Assembly (NCBI GenBank): GCA_030490835.1
Contig: CM059971.1
Coordinates: 49,958,012-50,022,011 of the forward strand
Direction: 5' to 3'
Length of the DNA: 64,000 nt
From: Annona cherimola
Lineage: Eukaryota > Streptophyta > Magnoliopsida > Magnoliales > Annonaceae
The translations under genes and the position numbers were made by a program. Shown in pieces: positions 35,142-45,474 of this stretch (position 1 is the stretch's first letter; the number at the start of each line of letters is the position of its first letter). The notes under the pieces were generated by a model. The model saw nothing but the letters and a program-made list of their open reading frames with translations. It was not told where the DNA came from and did not search any database.

Positions 35142-36704
35142 AACGTTTATGGCCAATATGCGTTTGTATCGAAAATTGAACCAAATACCATTGAACAAGC
35201 TCTTAATGATGAACATTGGGTTATTTCAATGCAAGAAGAGCTAAATCAATTCGAAAGAAACAATGTATGGCATTTAGTTCCTAGACCAAACAATCATATA
35301 GTCATTGGTACAAAATGGGTATTTAGGAACAAATTAGACGAAAGCGGTCTTGTAATTAGAAACAAGGCAAGATTAGTAGCCAAAGGGTATTCCCAAGAAG
35401 AAGGAATTGATTTTGAAGAATCGTATGCACCCGTGGCTAGATTAGAAGCCATACGCATCCTACTAGCATTTGCTTCTCATATGAACTTCAAATTGTTTCA
35501 AATGGATGTAAAAAGCGCATTTTTGAATGGTTATTTGAATAAAGAAGTATATGTTGAACAACCCCCTGGTTTTGAAGAAAAGGATCAATCAAAGTTTGTT
35601 TATAAATTAACCAAAGCATTATATGGACTAAAACAAGCACCAAGAGCTTGGTATGAAAGGTTAAATAGATTCTTGATTGATCATGAGTTTCAAAGAGGGA
35701 AAGTAGACACTACTTTATTCATCAAGTACAAAAATAAAAATATTTTGATTGTACAGATTTATGTGGATGACATAATATTCGGTGCTACCGATGAAAATCT
35801 TTGTCAAGAATTTTCTAAGATAATGCAGAGCGAGTTCGAAATGAGCATGATGGGAGAATTAAATTTCTTTCTTGGACTTCAAATCAAGCAACAAAATGAA
35901 GGAATATATCTAAACCAGTCCAAATATGTCAAAGAAATGCTCAAGAAATTCGGAATGCAGAATAGCAAAGGGGCAAACACTCCAATGAGCTCTACAATCA
36001 AGATCGACACGGACGAAAACGGTAAAAGTATCGATCAAAAGCTCTATAGAAGCATGATTGGATCTTTGCTTTATTTAACTGCTTCTAGACCCGATATCTT
36101 ATTTAGTGTTTGTATGTGCTCTAGATTTCAAGCATGTCCCAAAGAATCACATCTACTTGCTGTAAAAAGAATTTTTAAATATTTGATAAAAACTACAAAC
36201 CTTGGACTATGGTATCCAAAGGGGTCAACCTTTGATCTAATCGGCTATTCGGATGCAGATTTTGCCGGATATAAAGTAGATAGAAAAATTACCAGTGGAA
36301 CTTGTCAATTTCTTGGACATATGCTAGTTTCATGGCATTCAAGAAAACAAACAAGTGTTGCACTATCTACTGCGGAAGCCGAATACATAGCCGCCGGTAG
36401 TTGTTGTGCCCAACTACTTTGGATGAAACAACAATTAAAGGATTATGGTAATGAATATGTTGATATTCCAATTAGATGTGATAATACAAGTGCAATATGT
36501 TTAACTAAAAATCCTGTACTGCATTCAAGAACTAAACATATTGATGTAAGACACCATTTTATTAGAGAACATGTTGAAAATCATGATGTGTGCTTAGAAT
36601 ATGTGAAAACAGAAGACCAAATTGCTGATATCTTTACCAAACCTCTAGCCAAAGATTCATTTCATAAGATTAGGAATGATATGGGGATGATAGAGCTTAA
36701 CTAG
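35142..36704 (+). CDS. pol: Copia-3 Pol: reverse transcriptase and RNase H
   Basis: Same frame as the integrase part beyond one TAA; the first ATG is at 35229. RT begins [17 protein letters not shown] and [14 protein letters not shown], then the [14 protein letters not shown] and [13 protein letters not shown] blocks. The polymerase motif YVDD is at residues 178-181 counted from 35229. RNase [43 protein letters not shown] and the Copia signature [13 protein letters not shown] with ADIFTKPL near the end. Stop TAG at 36702-36704. The domain is complete. It copies element RNA into DNA inside the particle. Confidence 0.93.
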   Translation, partial: NVYGQYAFVSKIEPNTIEQALNDEHWVISMQEELNQFERNNVWHLVPRPNNHIVIGTKWVFRNKLDESGLVIRNKARLVAKGYSQEEGIDFEESYAPVARLEAIRILLAFASHMNFKLFQMDVKSAFLNGYLNKEVYVEQPPGFEEKDQSKFVYKLTKALYGLKQAPRAWYERLNRFLIDHEFQRGKVDTTLFIKYKNKNILIVQIYVDDIIFGATDENLCQEFSKIMQSEFEMSMMGELNFFLGLQIKQQNEGIYLNQSKYVKEMLKKFGMQNSKGANTPMSSTIKIDTDENGKSIDQKLYRSMIGSLLYLTASRPDILFSVCMCSRFQACPKESHLLAVKRIFKYLIKTTNLGLWYPKGSTFDLIGYSDADFAGYKVDRKITSGTCQFLGHMLVSWHSRKQTSVALSTAEAEYIAAGSCCAQLLWMKQQLKDYGNEYVDIPIRCDNTSAICLTKNPVLHSRTKHIDVRHHFIREHVENHDVCLEYVKTEDQIADIFTKPLAKDSFHKIRNDMGMIELN

Positions 36705-36730
36705 GAAAAATACATAAGAAAATTAAATTT

Positions 36731-36905
36731 GAAAATGTCAAGTCGATGAGTCAAGTCGACTCCAGGGACGCCAGGTCGACTCCGCTTCAGAAGCGAAGTC
36801 GACTCCACTAGGGTCGAAGTCGACTCCGCCCCAGGCGAAGTCGACTCCAGAAGGACCGAAGTCGACTTCGCCTAGGGCAAGTCGACTCCGCGCGCGACGT
36901 TTCGC
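36731..36905. repeat. GTCGAC motif array between pol and the third ORF (Copia-3)
   Basis: Seven GTCGAC sites in about 140 bp (36752-36890), mostly as AAGTCGACTCC, beginning 27 bp after the pol stop. The motif is the core of the U3 array units but without the long AAGTCGCA/TGCGACTT arms. Copia-5 has the same block at the same place (59695-59850). Confidence 0.88.
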
Positions 36906-37182
36906 ATTCGGCCGACTTCTCTTCCTTTTTCTTCTCTTCTCTTTCTTTTCTTCCTCATTTCTTTCCGGCTTCCCTGCTTCTTCCTTATCTCTCTCTTCTC
37001 CGGCTATTTCCATCTCTCCGGCTTTCTCTCATTTCTTCTCCCAACTCTCTCAATCCGTCTCCTCCATCTCAGTTCTATCTCTCTCCCTCAACTACTCTCT
37101 CATTTCTCCTCCCATTCTCAAAATCTCTCAAGTTCTTTCAAGTCCCATTCTCAAAATTCCAAACTCCAAAACTCTCATCTCA
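36906..37182 (+). promoter_or_regulatory. Pyrimidine-rich leader of the third ORF (Copia-3)
   Basis: About 275 bp almost purely C/T with repeated TCTCC and CTCCGGC, ending at the ATG. Such a tract could act as a branch/polypyrimidine region for splicing or as a 5' leader. No TATA box is visible next to it. Its role is inferred only from position and conservation in Copia-5. Confidence 0.5.
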
Positions 37183-38787
37183 ATGGCCCCGAGGAAAGCC
37201 GTCTCCAAACCATCAAAAAGGCCTGTGCCTAGACCTCCCACATCTCACACTGAGGAAGAAGTCCCTAGGAGAGCTAGGACACCTGCAAAACGGGTTCGAG
37301 AAGAACCCTCAACTTCTACGGGTAGAAGGGTTTGGTTCCAAGCTTCTACTCACACATCGGAACAAGCTACAAGGTCGGAAAGCCAACCTCATGCCCAAGC
37401 TTCACAGAGCACACACTCCGGAGCAAGCAGAAGGGGTACTGCGGCAACGGGCAAAGCCCAAGTATTGAAGATGCCCACTACCTACTTCAAAACCGAGCTC
37501 CAACATAGCCGTTTCTACAAAAAGTTCTACGAACGGAAGGTATTCATACCCAAGATTATAGATTTTAATTTCCTGAAAGAATATGGATCCGACATAGAAG
37601 ATCTATTGGATTTTCAAGGATGGACCAATTTGCTAAAAGAAGACGAAAGGGTCTATCCAGATCTTACTCGAATGTTTTATTATCTTTGGGATGAAGAATA
37701 CTTTGGAACCTTCGTCAAAGGAGTCGAAATGGATCTTGGAATCGGGATAGTTGCAGGACCGACTGAAGTAATGAGTCATTTAGGACACATACTTGGAGTC
37801 CCGTATGTGGATGAGCCTATTCCAGAAGACCTCACTATGGATCAAATGTATAATCAGCTCACCCGGAGCAACAAGTACCATCCGGGAATCAAATTCCTTC
37901 GGTACATGGATCTTTCACCAAGGCTACGAGTACTCCGACTTCTCATTGCCCACTGCATCTACCCAAAGGGCGGTGGAAGAAATCAATTGAATCCACAAGA
38001 AGCAGGAATACTATGGAAAGTGGCCAACAGGGTCAAAGTGAGCATACCCAAATTATTTCTTGAAGCCTTGGCTTCTAGAAAGGATAACCCACGAGGAGTC
38101 CTTCCCTATGGCACATGGATCACAAAGATTCTTGAATTCTTCAAAGTGGATATTGAAGGCGAGCCTTTCGAAGTGCTCAAATCCACAAATGCCATAAATA
38201 AAGCTCTCATACAAAGAATGAAGATCAATCTGCTTGAACTAAGGCATGAACCTTCAGAAGAAGAGCATCAAGAGGACCAAGCACAAGCTGAGGGGGAGCA
38301 ACCTCCCGAGGCACCGGCTGCTCCAGAAGAGCCACCATCACCTCAATCCCACGGCTCCTACTCCCCACAAGGATCCGTTGCAAGAGAACGGGTGCCTCCA
38401 ACCTCTTCTGAGGAGGTCACCCTAAAGGATTTAAAAGATGAAATTGTTGCTATGAGGGCAGAAATGGGTCATCAAGAAGACCGGATGACAAGTCTTATCA
38501 CCGGCGTTCACAACGCCCTCGAGGATATGCACTCCCGGCAAGACAGAATTGAGCGGGAAATGCGGACTATCCGCTATCATCTTGCCTCAGGCCGACATAA
38601 GAAGAAACCCATGCCTGAACTCGATCCTTACGAATCAGGATCAGTTCATAAAGAAGCAACTCCAGATCACGCTTCTCTTGTTTACTCATCGGCCCATCAT
38701 TGTCCTATCGAACCAATCTTATATCCGATCTCTCAATTTCAATTCACAAAATCATTAAGAGTTGATCGATTTTTGATAAATTTTTGA
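37183..38787 (+). CDS. Copia-3 third ORF (so-called env-like; putative plant transposon domain)
   Basis: An intact 534-residue frame. N-terminus (1-95) is basic, Pro/Ser/Thr-rich and probably disordered (RPVPRPP, PSTSTGRR). Residues about 100-360 form a conserved globular region with MPTTYFKTELQHSRFYKKFY, HPGIKFLRYMDLSPRLRVLR, IAHCIYPKGGGRNQLNPQEA and RGVLPYGTWITKILEFFKVD. An acidic Pro/Glu-rich linker follows, then a coiled coil about 410-465 (EIVAMRAEMGHQEDRMTSL) and a tail. I see no signal peptide, membrane segment or cleavage site, so an envelope role is not supported. The core pattern resembles the third ORF of the Athila element at 51212 and, from memory, the plant Transposase_32-type domain. 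Function unknown. Confidence 0.85.
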   Translation: MAPRKAVSKPSKRPVPRPPTSHTEEEVPRRARTPAKRVREEPSTSTGRRVWFQASTHTSEQATRSESQPHAQASQSTHSGASRRGTAATGKAQVLKMPTTYFKTELQHSRFYKKFYERKVFIPKIIDFNFLKEYGSDIEDLLDFQGWTNLLKEDERVYPDLTRMFYYLWDEEYFGTFVKGVEMDLGIGIVAGPTEVMSHLGHILGVPYVDEPIPEDLTMDQMYNQLTRSNKYHPGIKFLRYMDLSPRLRVLRLLIAHCIYPKGGGRNQLNPQEAGILWKVANRVKVSIPKLFLEALASRKDNPRGVLPYGTWITKILEFFKVDIEGEPFEVLKSTNAINKALIQRMKINLLELRHEPSEEEHQEDQAQAEGEQPPEAPAAPEEPPSPQSHGSYSPQGSVARERVPPTSSEEVTLKDLKDEIVAMRAEMGHQEDRMTSLITGVHNALEDMHSRQDRIEREMRTIRYHLASGRHKKKPMPELDPYESGSVHKEATPDHASLVYSSAHHCPIEPILYPISQFQFTKSLRVDRFLINF

Positions 38788-38796
38788 TAGTTTGAC

Positions 38797-38810
38797 AAAA
38801 AGGGGGAGAT
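38797..38810 (+). other. Inner polypurine tract copy, Copia-3
   Basis: AAAAAGGGGGAGAT ten bases after the third-ORF stop, identical to the tract at the 3' LTR 327 bp further on. Confidence 0.8.
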
Positions 38811-39137
38811 AGAATAGGTGAGTTGAGTAAAATTTTATTATGTGTTGGGTAGTTTTGTATCTAGGTTTCATTTTTGTTTTGTATTGCATTTTGTAAAAAT
38901 GAAACTTGATATATATATATGCTTTTGATGAATGCTATGTTTGCTTAATATGTTATGTTTGATTAATAAAATATTCAACATGATTTGCTTGAAAGGTATC
39001 CAATATGCCAAAATGATATAATGATTGGAATTTCAAAAAGCTCTGACCTATAAGACAAATGCTCTGTTTTTCAAAAGACATATGAACATGATTAATGCTT
39101 GAAAGGTATCAACTCAAATGAAGTTTTGTCAATCATC

Positions 39138-39151
39138 AAAAAGGGGGAGAT
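39138..39151 (+). other. Polypurine tract at the 3' LTR, Copia-3
   Basis: AAAAAGGGGGAGAT directly abuts TGTTGG at 39152, the expected plus-strand primer. The 38811-39137 stretch before it is AT-rich and non-coding. Confidence 0.9.
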
Positions 39152-40866
39152 TGTTGGAAACAATGTTTAAAACAATAAAATTGACCAAATCTTGAGTTTT
39201 GATGATTAACAAGAACTAATTTTGAGTATATAAAAGGTACTAATATGTTTGCTAAATGTTTAAGGAAAGCAAAGAGGTCAAGTCGATCTCCAAGTCGACT
39301 TGGACTTCGACTTGGGTGAAGTCGACCCCAAAGTCGACTCAAATATCGACTTGAGAATGAATCCCAAAAGGCAACAGGTGAAGTCGCAGGTCAAGTCGAC
39401 TCCACTTGCGACTTGGGAAGTCAAGTCGCAGACGAAGTCGACTCCAGCATCGACTTGGAGTATCCAGAGCTGAAAAGTGGAAACGAACATACCGAAGTCG
39501 CAAACGAAGTCGACTCCAGGTGCGACTTGGGTGAAGTCGCAGGCCAGGTCGACTCCATCCACGACATGAGATGTTCAAACTTTCAAAGATGCAGTTTTCA
39601 AGATATTCAAAAGTATTTATCACTCAAGTCCAAGGAATCAAGATGAAAAACAAATGAGTCAATTTCAAAGTCAAGAATCATGTTCTACATTCAAATCAAG
39701 TCTATCAAGCTCAAAGCAAATCTTCAAGCTAGCTTCCAAATGGAGTAAAATCCAAGTCATGAAGACCAAGTGAGTCCAAAGCAAAGCAAGGAACATACAT
39801 ATATTGTGCAAAGACTCAAAGCTTTCAAATGGTTTGCAAGATTCAAGACATTTCAAGAAGATCAAGGCATTTTTGCAATAGACCAAGCCAAGTCGCTACC
39901 CAAGTCGACTTCAGGATCGACTTGAGTTAAAGTCTAAAAGCCAAGTCGACCCAAGTCTCAGACTTGAGTTTCTGAAGAACCCAAGTCGCAGGCCAAGTCG
40001 ACTCCATGTGCGACTTGGAAGCCAAGTCGCAGGCCAAGTCGACTTCATCTTCGACTTGGAGTATAACGGTCAAATTTTCGAACGTTGGAGTTCATTTATT
40101 GCGCACCAACCACCTCCACAACGTTCATATTTTCTTCCCTCTATAAAAGGACCCTCAAATGAACGTGAAAACACAACAAGAGAACACAAGACACTACGTT
40201 AAAGTTCAAAGAGAGAAAAGAAGTACAAGAAAGGTTTCCTATTTGCTTTTCTCCATTATTGAGTGGTCCGTATAAAATCTAAGGAAGAAGAAAGCTTCAA
40301 GTTGCTAGCGCCTTCAACAATATTCATCCACAGCTGCTTCCACAACTTCTTCCTCGAGCTAAATCTGCCTACACAAATCTGTAAAGTGTAGTTTCATTTA
40401 TTTCATTGTCTTGTTGTATAAATCTTGATTTAGCTTGGGTAGCTAAGATCAAGTATATGCAAAGTAGGGTGTGATTGGAGTGAGACTCATCACCTACTTT
40501 TGCATGTGAGTTGTTTATGCCCCCTAGAGCTAGAATCTAGAAGAGAGCAAGTGGCTCTAGTTGTATATGCCCCCTAGAGCTGGAATCTAGAAGAGAGCGG
40601 TGACTCTAAGTGTATTCGTGGAATACATAGTGGAACCCAAGTCACAACAGAGTGTGAGCTTGGAAGAGTGGAGTAGGGAAGGTTTGCCCGAACCACTATA
40701 AATCTTGTGTTATATCTCTTTTTACTGCTTTATCTTTATTGCTCTCTAGCTCTTTTCAAAAGGGGATTAATTACTCAAGGGGTTAAGACTTCATTTTCCA
40801 AAGAGTTTTTAAAGAACCCAATTCACCCCTCCCCTCTTGGGTTTTGCCACTAACTCGGGACCAACA
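39152..40866 (+). repeat. Copia-3 3' LTR (1,715 bp)
   Basis: Same length as the 5' LTR and about eight substitutions different by eye, mostly transitions. Includes eleven GTCGAC sites, TATA box at 40143-40149 and both 50-bp units (40518 and 40568). Confidence 0.95.
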
Positions 40867-42118
40867 ACATCATGAGATTAATATATCATCATTCCAACAT
40901 CATAACTATCATAAATATTCATCTCATATCATCATTTAGCAATATTGGAGCATTATTTTCACATTTCATACATGATTTTCCCGAACGCTCTATCTTCGCT
41001 CCAAATTTTCAATGTTTTAGCGTAATTCCACTTTGGCATTATAACCATACTTATTTTCTCATGCTTAGGCATTATCTAAGCATGATTTTACCCTACTTAA
41101 CATCCAAAAGAAATTTGGGTAGAATTCACTTACCCGGAGTGAAGATATCCCTCTTCTTTTCACACTTTCTCTATCTAACTTTCTTCTCTTCTTTCTCTCA
41201 CAACCTAAAACGAATTTGGGAGTGGGGAGACTTGGATTTCTCAAGCTTGAGTTGAGAATGGGGTGCCTTGGACGTTCTCACCTTTCCCCTATTTATACTC
41301 TTCAATTTTTCATTAAATTACAATTTACCCCCTTTCTTGAGGTATTAAATTCTAATTTTTTTCTTCAAATCCCATGCAATCACTTGGAGCTTTGTGAAGC
41401 CACCCTAAAACTGCCTCATGCCCCCTAGCTGCCTTCTTTTATTAATGATTTTTGTTTAATTAAAATACTTAATTAAATCCATGCCATTGATCATTTGATA
41501 AGGTTGAATGTGAACCATTGGATTTGGCTCATTATCCCACAACCCTTGTAGGACCAGACCCCCTTTTGGACTTTGAGCACAATTGCATTTAATTAAAGTG
41601 ATTTTTAATTAATGATATTTGACTTTTAATTAATCAAAAATTAAATGAAAAAGTGGGATACTTTTTTACATTAAATCTTGGCCTTTGATTCATGATTTTC
41701 TTCACATCTTAAACCATTCATCATGTTCATCATAAATATTTGGTCATCCATAAAAAATTTCATCTAAATCCGACGTCCGGATTGCAAATTATGAATTTTT
41801 CTTTATTTTCTCCAAAATTTTTACTAAAATCCGAAATTCCATTCAAATATCAAAAAGTATTGCTATTTCATCCTGTAGTAATTAAATCACCTTTTTCATC
41901 TTTTTGTGATTAGGTTAATCCAAGTGATTAACTCTTAATCACATATCTTAATCCCAGGGTTACTGTTCATGTGCACTATTCATCCGAATTTCATAAATAA
42001 TTATTTTAACCTCTATTCCTACATATTTTGATACTCATGAATGTATATTTCTCAAATATATTACCTAGGATTTACAACCCTAAGGTTTTATATACGTGTC
42101 TAAGATCAGGATTTCACA
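40867..42118 (-). mobile_element. LTR-C: right part of a minus-strand 3.1-kb-family LTR
   Basis: After the ACATC copy the sequence ATGAGATTAATATATCATC matches 3541 onward of the non-autonomous element's LTR, and it ends GGATTTCACA at 42118. The left 1.9 kb is missing. LTR-B had inserted in it at TC/ATG; LTR-C itself sits in LTR-A (AATAA at 42119-42123 is the candidate target). The 127-residue open frame at 40872-41255 exists in the other copies as well and has no recognizable domain. Confidence 0.78.
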
Positions 42119-45100
42119 AATAACTAATATGATTTTACTCGTTCCAAAATTGATATTTTGTCCAGCAGAGTAAAAATACATAAATAAATATAAATACTTA
42201 ATATTTTATGCTGGAATTATTTATTTTGGTTAATTCATGTATTTATTAATGCATGATAGAAATTTCATATTTAAACTCCTTGATTTTATTATAAAGCAAA
42301 ATTAAGAGAGATAGTGTGTCTAATTTCAGCAAATGTGGACAAATTGAGGAATAATCAAAATAGAATTTGAAACGTAAAGAATAATGATCCAAATTGATAT
42401 GATGAGTTAAAATGCATAAGGTAATTCATTGTATGTGATTAGGAAAAGAAAAAGAAGAAGAAATGAATGGTAGAGCTCTTGGAATCAAGAGTTGTTGATT
42501 GGTAGGCACACATATATACATAAAAGTGCAAATTGTGTAAATGATACTTGATGAAGGAATGATATGTGGAGATTTTTTGGAAATGGATGATTATTTCGGA
42601 AATATCGATGTATATTTAATGTGTTAAAGATGGTATACGAGCCCTTAAAAATGAGCGCAAGTGTCGTTGGTTAATAATGCTACATGTACATATGGTTAAA
42701 GTGGAATTGCAAGAAGTGAAACATGGAGGAAATGAGGGTATACATGGTTTCAAAATTTTGATATGAATTGCGTTGCAATAGACTTTAAGGAAGTCCTTTG
42801 AACGGATTGAGCTAGCCATCACATAGTTGAGATTTCAAGGTATTAACCAAGTGGAGGTATTAGTTTTGAATTTACCTCAATTATGTTGATTATGTTACAA
42901 CAAGTTAGAACAAAGGGATAAGTAGAATTCATAACTTCAAAGGGTGGAATGAGAAACACTAAGATCATGTAAATAAAGCTCTTGAATTCAAGAGTTGATG
43001 ATTCATAATACATATATATCTTTAAAATGCAAGTGTTGAATGAAATAAATAATTGTAAAGGGTTAATAGCCTAAACATAGGTATTGAATGAAACAAGTAA
43101 TCAATCGTTAAGGTTACATAAGGGTATGTATATATGTAGATGACTAGGAAGGGTAGATGTGAATTTTGGAAATCTGACTTGAACTTTGCTTGTTATAATT
43201 TTAAGTATCTCAAGTGATTAAAGAGATTAAATGCCCTAAATTAGGGTATTGAACCAAGGAAATGATTGACTATTGAAAAAATGGATATATGTAACTTAAG
43301 GAGATGTGGGTGTTCATTTCAAAGGAAGAATTGAATAAAATTATAAAAAGGGTTATGAATAAGTTAATAAAAAGCAAGGCTTGCAGGCATATTATGCTAT
43401 ACATGTATACAAGATGATTGTTTTCACTTATCTAGGAAAAGGCAAGGAAAAGATTGAAGGCGCAAGTTAATCGCCGCAAGTAAGCTAACAACACTTTTAA
43501 AAATATTTATTTTATCTCAAACGTTGAAATGATTGAAAGTGCTTTACATTGATGATTTTAACAATTTCTTAAAAGTAAGCAAGTTCTTTAAAACGCTATT
43601 CTAAAGGATTTTATGAAAAAAAAGAGGTATTGATTCTTTCACAAAATAATATTTGCAAACAAGTTTTTCAAAATTTTACTTTCACAGAACTTTGTGAAAA
43701 GTAAGTTGGGTTATGAAAAGAAAATTTGATTTATAAAATAAGGTTGATTTCTCCCTAACACGACATTTGAAAACAAACGATGTTTTAGAAATAGTTCATT
43801 TGTTTTGAAATGGTTTATCAGAAAAATTTTGAATTCCTTTAAATATAAAAATTACTTTGAAAATGCTTTAAAAATATTTTATACGGATATTTCAAAAAAG
43901 GGTTTAAGGATGGCCAACCCGATAAGTTAATTGTGCAAAGTAATTTGATTTTTGTTTGCTAAAATAATATTCAAAGGGTTATGCAAGCTCCTCTTTACAT
44001 AAAAATGACATGTGAACAAAGTATGTGATGCTAGGGTGGATAAAAGAAGACCAAGCATTTGCATATCCTTTGCTTACGAAAAGCCCAAAAGTAGGAATAA
44101 AAATGTTAGTGAGAAAAGCTTTATCTTCTTGAACATTGAAATGTTTCGAAATTTCTTTATCAAGATGATTTTAAGATTTATTACAAGTAACGCTTTTAGA
44201 AATATTATTTTCTCAAATACTGCAAATGCTTATTAAAATGTTTCACTTAAATACTTCTAAAATTATTTAAGGGTCATCATCCTCAAACTAAAATCTAATA
44301 TGATGTTTATGAAAACATGTTTAAAGTGGGTTGTGCTCACTTTTCAAGTTGAAAAAGGACACAGACTGAGGTCCGTGATGTTTCAAAAAATCATACTAGC
44401 ACGTGAACATATATGATTAATGTATGGTACACCAGAACAAGGAATATGTCAATTGTAAAGACGGTCGTAGATGGACCGGAGCCCCCTCTACACATGGCTG
44501 AGTCACTAAGGAAAGGCGGGAGGCCGGCAACGCCTTCCCTGATATGGGAGCAGGTTCAATAAATAATCACCTGGCTAGCATGATGCTATATGATAGATTT
44601 CTTTTCCAAAAGGTAGATGATCACTTGGTAAATGTCACTACTAAATGGTAAGAAATGCATTTGCAACTCAGAAACTGGGACATGAAATGATTTATACAAA
44701 AAAGTTTACCCAAAACGGAGCTATAAAAGTGTTTACACGAACGGTGTATACACCAAGGTTAAGATAAAAAGATTTTAATGCAAATGTATACATAAAAAAG
44801 GATTACATGCATATGTTTTGTTTTTAAACAAGCTCCAAAATAGGGTCATGAAAAACGATTTACAAGAAAAATATCTTAGGACATAAAAATATCGACATAA
44901 AAAAGGGGTTTACCCTAAACAGTTTATATGCGTGTGCATCACCTTTAAAAATCTCAAACATTGGGATATAAAGAAAATCTCAGACATTGTGATATAAAAA
45001 GGTTTATATGAAAAGTATTTTTATGAAAATATTTATAGGAAAACGCTTGCCTGACGATGAAAATGCTTGCTTATTGAGTTCCCAATCACATTTTGTTTTC

Positions 45101-45474
45101 CTAAACCCTAGATAGATACAAGGAAGCTCAAGAGGTAAACAACCAGAGTATTTGAGGAAAGGTATGAGCTGGTATTTTTATATATGCTGAAATAGTTAGC
45201 TACCTTATATGGAAGGGTAGGTCTAGATTGTAAGGAATGCCAAGTTATGCGAACTTGATAGTAGTTCTAAATTCCATATCAATTGATGGTTAAATGTATG
45301 TTTACAAGTATATATGTGAATATCAGACTATGAGCATATTTTTAAATGAATGTGATATGGTTAGGTTGACAAAACCATTGATGTAAGGGAACAAGATGAG
45401 ATTTTATGAATGATAGGTATAATTGATGAATTACCAGGGTATGACGCTTATAAAAGATCGAATGAGATGAAGGA
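42119..45474 (+). repeat. LTR-A, middle segment
   Basis: Plus-strand counterpart of about 46150-48420 reversed. It holds the GC-rich block near 44425-44580 (GACCGGAGCCCCCTC, AACGCCTTCCC) and single versions of repeats amplified in LTR-B. 3.4 kb with no gene recognized; the frames at 42616-42822 and 44012-44236 are short and unconserved. Confidence 0.7.

Larger units (their letters stand above)
30074..40866 (+). mobile_element. Copia-3: nearly intact Sirevirus-type retrotransposon
   Basis: 10,793 bp, flanked by ACATC at 30069-30073 and 40867-40871. Order: 1,715-bp LTR, PBS, gag, protease, integrase, RT, RNase H, motif array, third ORF, two polypurine tracts, 1,715-bp LTR. Copia order (integrase before RT), the extra ORF after pol and the long gag with two CCHC knuckles place it with Sireviruses (SIRE/Maximus). 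The LTRs differ at about eight sites by eye (about 0.5%), so insertion is recent; with a rate of 1.3e-8 per site per year that is roughly 0.2 million years. Only two coding lesions are seen: a one-base insertion in gag and a TAA in pol. Confidence 0.93.

Noticed and set aside
37183..38787. Viral envelope glycoprotein
   Set aside because: No signal peptide, hydrophobic membrane span, Cys pattern or cleavage site visible; the better match is the plant transposon domain.
40872..41255. 117-127-residue open frame found in several LTR copies (3541, 9995, 40872)
   Set aside because: Present only because the LTR is duplicated; composition is AT-driven and the element is on the opposite strand.
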